Shown: one piece after another, positions 4,278 to 8,163 of the stretch | Layout: each line of letters starts with the position of its first letter | How positions within the stretch are numbered: the stretch's first letter is position 1 | Assembly (NCBI GenBank): GCA_024680445.1 | Contig: JAILCJ010000011.1 | Coordinates: 1-8,163 of the forward strand | Direction of reading: 5' to 3' | From: Campylobacter sp. | Lineage (GTDB): Bacteria > Campylobacterota > Campylobacteria > Campylobacterales > Campylobacteraceae | Length of the DNA stretch: 8,163 bases | Made by a program: the position numbers and the translations under genes | The notes under the pieces: generated by a model | Databases searched by the model: none | Seen by the model: the letters and a program-made list of their open reading frames with translations, nothing else | What the model was told of the DNA's origin: nothing

Positions 4278-6419
4278 ATGCTTGTATATTTTGGAATTTG
4301 CACTTATGTGCCTAGTGCCGATTTTGTCGGAAGTATAGGACAAATATTAGGCAAATTTAATCTTAAATATTTTGGATTTTTAGCTTATATTTATCCATTT
4401 GTATTGATTTATTTTTCTTATCAAATTTACAAGAAATTTCACAAATTTGATATAGATTTTTTTCAAATTTTAGTTGGAATTTTACTTTTATTTTTAGCTT
4501 TGTTAATGTTTCAAGAGCTTAGCTTACAAGCCCCGTTCAATAGCAAAATAGGCATTTTTATAAATTCTAGTTTGTATGATGTTATCGGTAGAGTAGGCAC
4601 TGTCGTAGTTATGCTAGGGCTTTTTGTGCTTTCTTTAAGTTTGATTTTTCAAGATAACATAGTCGAGATATTTAACAAAGCCTTTATTAAACCAAGTCAA
4701 AATTTGGTAACAAAAGCCGAAAATTCTCTTAAAACAAAAACAAAAAAACAAGAAAAAAACACTTTGGATAGCAAAAAAACACAAAAAAGCCAAGAGATTT
4801 TAAAAGATGATGAAATTCCAAGCCAAAATTCTAAAAAAATCCAAGAAGAACTATCACAAAACCATTTTGAGCTTAGCTCGGTTGATGAATTAAGCGAGGC
4901 AGAACTTGAAATTCCGTCTGCCATTAGACTAAAAAGCAAGGGTGTAGAAATCCTAAAAGAAGTTGCCGAAAACAAAAAACTTCTTGAACAAATCGAACAA
5001 GGTAAAGCCGAAAAGCCAAAAGACTTTAAACTGCCGTCTTTGGATTTTTTAGCCGATCCACCAAAACGACATACAGCCATAAATGAAGAAGAAATCGATC
5101 AAAAAATCTCTGATTTGCTTGATAAACTACAAAAATTTAAGATAAACGGCGATGTAGTTAGAACATATACAGGTCCGATAGTTACGACATTTGAGTTTCG
5201 TCCGGCACCAGATGTAAAAGTAAGCAAAATTCTAACCCTACAAGACGATCTTGCAATGGCTTTAAAGGCAAAAACCATCCGCATCCAAGCACCAATTCCC
5301 GGCAAAGATGTCGTAGGTATAGAGGTTCCTAACAAAAATTTAGAAACGATTTATCTAAAAGAAATTTTACAAAACGAAATTTTCAAAAATGCTTCAAGTC
5401 CGCTAACTATGGCACTTGGCAAAGACATAGTCGGTACGCCATTTATCACAGATCTAAAAAAACTTCCGCATTTACTAATCGCTGGAACAACTGGCTCTGG
5501 TAAAAGCGTCGGTATAAACGCCATGTTGCTAAGTTTGCTTTATCGCAACTCGCCAAAAACTTTGCGACTTATGATGATAGATCCAAAAATGCTCGAATTT
5601 AGCATTTATAACGATATTCCCCACCTTTTAACGCCTGTTATCACCCAAGCTAAACAAGCCGTAACCGCCCTTGCAAATATGGTTGCCGAAATGGAGCGTA
5701 GATATAGCATAATGAGCCACAATCGCGTTAAAAATATAGAAAGTTATAACGAAAAAATGAAACACGAAGGCGGCGAAACTTTCCCTTATATAGTGGTTAT
5801 CATAGACGAATTAGCCGACTTGATGATGACAAGCGGTAAAGATGTTGAACTATATATCGGACGCTTAGCACAAATGGCAAGAGCCAGTGGCATACACCTT
5901 ATAGTCGCTACTCAACGCCCAAGCGTAGATGTCGTAACCGGCCTTATCAAAGCCAACCTACCAAGCCGTATCAGCTACCGTGTCGGTCAAAGAGTAGATA
6001 GCAAAGTAATACTTGACCAAATGGGCGCTGAAAGTTTGCTTGGACGTGGCGATATGCTCTTTACGCCTCCGGGAAGTCCTAGCATTATTCGCCTACACGC
6101 ACCATTTGCCAGCGAAAAAGAGATAGAAAAAATAGTCGAATTCTTAAAAGCTCAACAAGAAGTCGTATATGACGATAAATTTTTGCAAGACAGCTCAAAT
6201 GGCAATTTTGAAGGTAATGGCGAGATAAGCCAAGCAGACTTAGATCCACTTTTTGAGGAGGCGAAAAATATAGTTTTAAGCGAACAAAAAACTTCTATAA
6301 GTTACTTACAAAGACGCTTAAATGTTGGCTATAACCGCTCTGCAAACATACTAGAACAAATGGAGAAAATGGGAATTTTAAGTCCTTTAAACGCAAAAGG
6401 GCAAAGAGAAATTTTATAA
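4278..6419 (+). CDS. ftsK: DNA translocase FtsK
   Basis: FtsK is a septum-anchored ATP-driven DNA pump that clears and aligns chromosome termini at division and activates Xer recombination at dif. Numbering from ATG 4278 (713 residues), membrane helices lie at about 31-50, 60-79 and 104-124. A first helix is cut short at 1-11 but would be complete if translation began at ATT 4242, adding 12 residues including SILTIVIC. A hydrophilic Lys/Glu/Gln/Ser linker runs about 130-265, then alpha and beta motor domains with Walker A GTTGSGKS (403-410) and Walker B YIVVIIDE (504-511). A winged-helix gamma domain (about 650-713, with RRLNVGYNRSANILEQMEK) should read polar DNA signals. It is shorter than E. 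coli FtsK (over 1300) because the linker is short. Coordinates use the conventional ATG; I think the real start is 4242. Confidence 0.95.
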   Translation: MLVYFGICTYVPSADFVGSIGQILGKFNLKYFGFLAYIYPFVLIYFSYQIYKKFHKFDIDFFQILVGILLLFLALLMFQELSLQAPFNSKIGIFINSSLYDVIGRVGTVVVMLGLFVLSLSLIFQDNIVEIFNKAFIKPSQNLVTKAENSLKTKTKKQEKNTLDSKKTQKSQEILKDDEIPSQNSKKIQEELSQNHFELSSVDELSEAELEIPSAIRLKSKGVEILKEVAENKKLLEQIEQGKAEKPKDFKLPSLDFLADPPKRHTAINEEEIDQKISDLLDKLQKFKINGDVVRTYTGPIVTTFEFRPAPDVKVSKILTLQDDLAMALKAKTIRIQAPIPGKDVVGIEVPNKNLETIYLKEILQNEIFKNASSPLTMALGKDIVGTPFITDLKKLPHLLIAGTTGSGKSVGINAMLLSLLYRNSPKTLRLMMIDPKMLEFSIYNDIPHLLTPVITQAKQAVTALANMVAEMERRYSIMSHNRVKNIESYNEKMKHEGGETFPYIVVIIDELADLMMTSGKDVELYIGRLAQMARASGIHLIVATQRPSVDVVTGLIKANLPSRISYRVGQRVDSKVILDQMGAESLLGRGDMLFTPPGSPSIIRLHAPFASEKEIEKIVEFLKAQQEVVYDDKFLQDSSNGNFEGNGEISQADLDPLFEEAKNIVLSEQKTSISYLQRRLNVGYNRSANILEQMEKMGILSPLNAKGQREIL

Positions 6420-6438
6420 ACTTTAGCCCATAAATTTA

Positions 6439-6488
6439 ATATTTTTAAAAAATTTAACAAAACAAATTTGATTTTATTTTAAAAATAT
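6439..6488. repeat. 12-bp all-A/T inverted repeat after ftsK
   Basis: ATATTTTTAAAA (6439-6450) and TTTTAAAAATAT (6477-6488) are perfect inverted copies with a 26-nt loop, in the 126-bp gap between ftsK and the lipoprotein gene. CTTTTTAG follows, so it could be a weak terminator for ftsK. A stem made only of A-U pairs is poorly stable and such repeats arise by chance in AT-rich DNA. Confidence 0.3.
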
Positions 6489-6510
6489 CTTTTTAGCATG
6501 TTAAAATTTC

Positions 6511-6538
6511 TTGAAAAATTAAAATTTTATGTTAAAAT
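6511..6538 (+). promoter_or_regulatory. promoter of the small lipoprotein gene (and probably cmoB)
   Basis: TTGAAA (6511-6516) is a five-of-six -35. Sixteen bp later comes TAAAAT (6533-6538), a five-of-six -10 with the extended TG at 6530-6531 (TGTTAAAAT). Transcription should begin about seven bases past the -10, near 6545-6546, at or next to the A of the lipoprotein ATG. The word ATGTTAAAATT also occurs at 6498-6508, so two copies of this block flank the -35. Confidence 0.7.
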
Positions 6539-6545
6539 TGCCCGC

Positions 6546-6713
6546 ATGAAAACGATTTTATTTACTTTTTTGATTGGGATTTTTTTAAGCGGTTGCCTTT
6601 TTGTAAATGAAAGAGGCATTTCTACAAGATATTACAATGACTGCAAAGAGTATTATGATGCTAATGGCACCTATCACAAAGGCTGTCCGCACAATGTCAT
6701 CGACTGGAATTAA
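6546..6713 (+). CDS. small lipoprotein (55 aa)
   Basis: This is a short membrane-anchored lipoprotein of unknown role. MKTILFTFLIGIFLSGC is a type II signal peptide with lipobox LSGC, so Cys17 should be lipidated and leave a mature protein of 39 residues. Two further cysteines (33 and 47) could form a disulfide in the periplasm. The mature part is polar with a YYDANGTYHKGCPHN stretch near the end. I chose ATG 6546 over the in-frame ATG 6498: the signal peptide begins here and the promoter lies between the two ATGs. No Shine-Dalgarno precedes it, which fits a leaderless mRNA. It ends three bases before the cmoB start codon, in the same frame. From memory, C. jejuni also has a tiny lipoprotein gene (Cj0978c) close to cmoB (Cj0976). 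Function is not inferable. Confidence 0.82.
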   Translation: MKTILFTFLIGIFLSGCLFVNERGISTRYYNDCKEYYDANGTYHKGCPHNVIDWN

Positions 6714-6716
6714 CTC

Positions 6717-7607
6717 GTGCATGATTTTAAAGCCGCTAAGCTAAAAGAGCTAAAAACTGCAAAAAATGCTGAAATTTTATCTTTGATTCAAAGCATAGAT
6801 GAGTTTAAATGCCAATGCTCTTTTGGCGATAGAGTACAGATAAATTTTAAGCAAATTTCACCACAAAACACCCAAAAAATCGAACAAATAGCAAAGAGTC
6901 TAAAACCATGGCGAAAAGGGCCGTTTGGCTTTGATGATTTGATAATAGACTCAGAGTGGCGAAGCTATGTTAAATACAACTTGCTAAAACCGCATTTAAA
7001 TTTGCAAGGCAAAGTTGTTGCCGATGTGGGTTGCAACAATGGCTATTATATGTTTAAAATGCTAGATTTGGCTCCAAAAAAGCTAGTCGGCTTCGACCCT
7101 AGCGTGCATACGGCTTTGCAGTTTGAATTTATAAATCACTTTGTGCGTTCAGATATCACTTATGAGTTGCTAGGGGTCGAGCATTTGCCAAATTATGAGC
7201 ATAAATTTGATACGATTTTTTGCCTTGGCGTGATTTATCATAGAAGCGACCCTGTAAAGATGTTAAAGGATTTAAAAGCTAGTTTAAATAACGGTGGCGA
7301 AGTCTTTTTGGATACTATGTATATAGACATGCAAGGCGACTTTGCACTCTGCCCGCAAAGTACTTATTCAAAAATCCCAAATATCTACTTTGTGCCAAGC
7401 ATAAGTGCTTTAAAAAATTGGTGTGAAAGGGCTAAATTTAGGGATTTTGAGATAGTTGCTACAAAGCAAACAGACGCTTTTGAACAAAGAAAAACCGAGT
7501 GGATAGACTCTCAAAGCTTAGAAAATTTCTTAGATCCAAGCGATTCTGGCAAAACCATAGAGGGCTATCCGGCTCCAAAACGAGTTTATGTAAAACTCAA
7601 AATATAA
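6717..7607 (+). CDS. cmoB: tRNA U34 carboxymethyltransferase CmoB
   Basis: CmoB transfers a carboxymethyl group from carboxy-S-adenosylmethionine (made by CmoA) to 5-hydroxyuridine at wobble position 34, giving cmo5U so that certain tRNAs read extra codons. The 296-residue product has the family blocks in order: KPWRKGPF (63-70), IDSEWRSYVKYN (77-88), the class I methyltransferase motif DVGCNNG (103-109, where E. coli has DVGCGSG), GVEHLP (153-158), LGVIYHRSDP (170-179), NIYFVPSISALKNW (222-235), RKTEW (258-262) and IEGYPAPKR (281-289). E. coli CmoB is 323 residues; the shorter N-terminus accounts for the difference. The GTG at 6717 is the first possible start after the in-frame TAA of the lipoprotein gene. 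It has only a weak GGA upstream, so translation is probably coupled to that gene. cmoA is not in this window. Confidence 0.95.
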   Translation: MHDFKAAKLKELKTAKNAEILSLIQSIDEFKCQCSFGDRVQINFKQISPQNTQKIEQIAKSLKPWRKGPFGFDDLIIDSEWRSYVKYNLLKPHLNLQGKVVADVGCNNGYYMFKMLDLAPKKLVGFDPSVHTALQFEFINHFVRSDITYELLGVEHLPNYEHKFDTIFCLGVIYHRSDPVKMLKDLKASLNNGGEVFLDTMYIDMQGDFALCPQSTYSKIPNIYFVPSISALKNWCERAKFRDFEIVATKQTDAFEQRKTEWIDSQSLENFLDPSDSGKTIEGYPAPKRVYVKLKI

Positions 7608-8161
7608 TTGTTTATCCTTAGATCCATAACATTTATATCAAGCTCATATTTTTTTTCCTTCATATGATAAAAATACTCTTGGTCGTTAGTGTATGTGCTT
7701 CTAAGCTCTTCAAGGCAGATATAAGATAAAAGCATATTTAGTGGAAAATTTAATGATATGTTATTTGAATTTTTAGTTAGGGTATCATCTATATCATAAT
7801 AAATAAAGTCTTGATAATCAAGCCCACCGGTGTTTAATCTACCACCCACAAATGTTCTTTTAAAATTTATGGATGTGAAAGATGAATTAATAGGCATAGG
7901 GTAATAAGTGTATGATTGCATTTCGGTACCTTGAGCGGATGATAATGGTGCTAGGGATTTGTTTTCAAGTGCATAAGGCTCATTAAAATAATATTTATAT
8001 CTTGTAAAATAAATTTTATCGTATTCGGCTTTTAATTTATCATATTCTGTCGGTATCAAAAAATCAATTAGTGTATTAATCACTGGTTTATATAATACAT
8101 TCTTACTGTTATTTAGAAAATTTTTCTTTACAATTTTATAAGTTTCTTTAAAAACCAATCT
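7586..8161 (-). CDS. hypothetical protein, 5'-truncated by the window edge
   Basis: I do not recognise this protein. The first possible start in frame is TTG at 8158, but the frame is open to the right edge (an Arg codon precedes it) and no Shine-Dalgarno can be judged, so the N-terminus probably lies outside. About 191 C-terminal residues are visible. They are rich in Tyr, Asn, Lys and Phe and have no clear membrane helix or lipobox. There is one cysteine, in LLSYICLEELRS, and possible beta-strand stretches such as DFIYYDIDDTLT. The stop codon TAA (7588 to 7586) lies inside the end of cmoB, so the two genes converge and overlap by 22 bp. Its composition resembles the unknown gene at the left edge more than the housekeeping genes, which hints at accessory origin. 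Function unknown. Confidence 0.65.
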   Translation of the reverse strand, partial: RLVFKETYKIVKKNFLNNSKNVLYKPVINTLIDFLIPTEYDKLKAEYDKIYFTRYKYYFNEPYALENKSLAPLSSAQGTEMQSYTYYPMPINSSFTSINFKRTFVGGRLNTGGLDYQDFIYYDIDDTLTKNSNNISLNFPLNMLLSYICLEELRSTYTNDQEYFYHMKEKKYELDINVMDLRINNYILSFT

Positions 8162-8163
8162 AC

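Noticed and set aside
4697..5080. Leftward Ser/Phe-rich 127-codon frame inside ftsK
   Set aside because: Mirror of the Lys/Glu-rich ftsK linker; hydrophobic look comes from antisense AAA/GAA codons. The frame at 5099-5335 is rejected likewise.
6498..6545. Upstream ATG 6498 for the lipoprotein
   Set aside because: The promoter -35 and -10 lie within this extension, and it would put 16 residues before the signal peptide.
6721..6744. ATG at 6721 as the cmoB start
   Set aside because: It is out of frame with cmoB and hits a stop after seven codons.
1..8163. CRISPR array, insertion sequence, rRNA, riboswitch or dif site
   Set aside because: Looked for regularly spaced repeats, transposase motifs, rRNA signatures and long structured leaders; none seen. 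Intergenic gaps are all under about 130 bp.

Overview
The window is AT-rich chromosomal DNA from a Campylobacterota bacterium, most likely a Campylobacter. Three things point there. The FlgL is very long (736 residues, against about 317 in enterobacteria). flgL is followed directly by ftsK, which I recall from C. jejuni, as I do a small lipoprotein gene beside cmoB. The -10 boxes, the sigma-54 promoter in front of flgL and the abundant AAATTT words are also typical. I cannot name the species; one of the non-jejuni species is a guess only.

Layout. The left edge (2-457, +) is the 3' part of an unrecognised gene. Next comes a leftward block: tRNA-Leu(CAA) at 550-636, an intrinsic terminator, the nucleoid protein HU (711-1007) and a YaaA/DUF328 peroxide-stress protein (1119-1850). 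A compact divergent region (1851-1960) then holds back-to-back promoter signals for yaaA (leftward) and flgL (rightward). The rightward block is flgL (1961-4171), ftsK (from 4278, probably really from an ATT codon at 4242, to 6419), a 55-residue lipoprotein (6546-6713) and cmoB (6717-7607). At the right edge a leftward gene of unknown function (7586-8161, cut by the window) overlaps the 3' end of cmoB by 22 bases.

How the genes relate. The core is housekeeping: chromosome architecture (HU), chromosome segregation (FtsK), flagellar hook-filament junction (FlgL), oxidative stress (YaaA), and tRNA supply and wobble modification (tRNA-Leu, CmoB). I see no CRISPR array, insertion sequence, phage cassette or recognisable defence system, and no stretch over 300 bases lacks a gene. 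The points most worth a second look are small: a probable ATT start in ftsK; an extended -10 promoter inside the loop of a perfect 13-bp inverted repeat; a promoter that should give a leaderless lipoprotein mRNA; stacked sigma-28-like and sigma-54 promoters before flgL; a repeated module inside FlgL; helically phased A/T tracts upstream of hup; and two unknown genes at the edges, one facing the 3' end of a tRNA gene.
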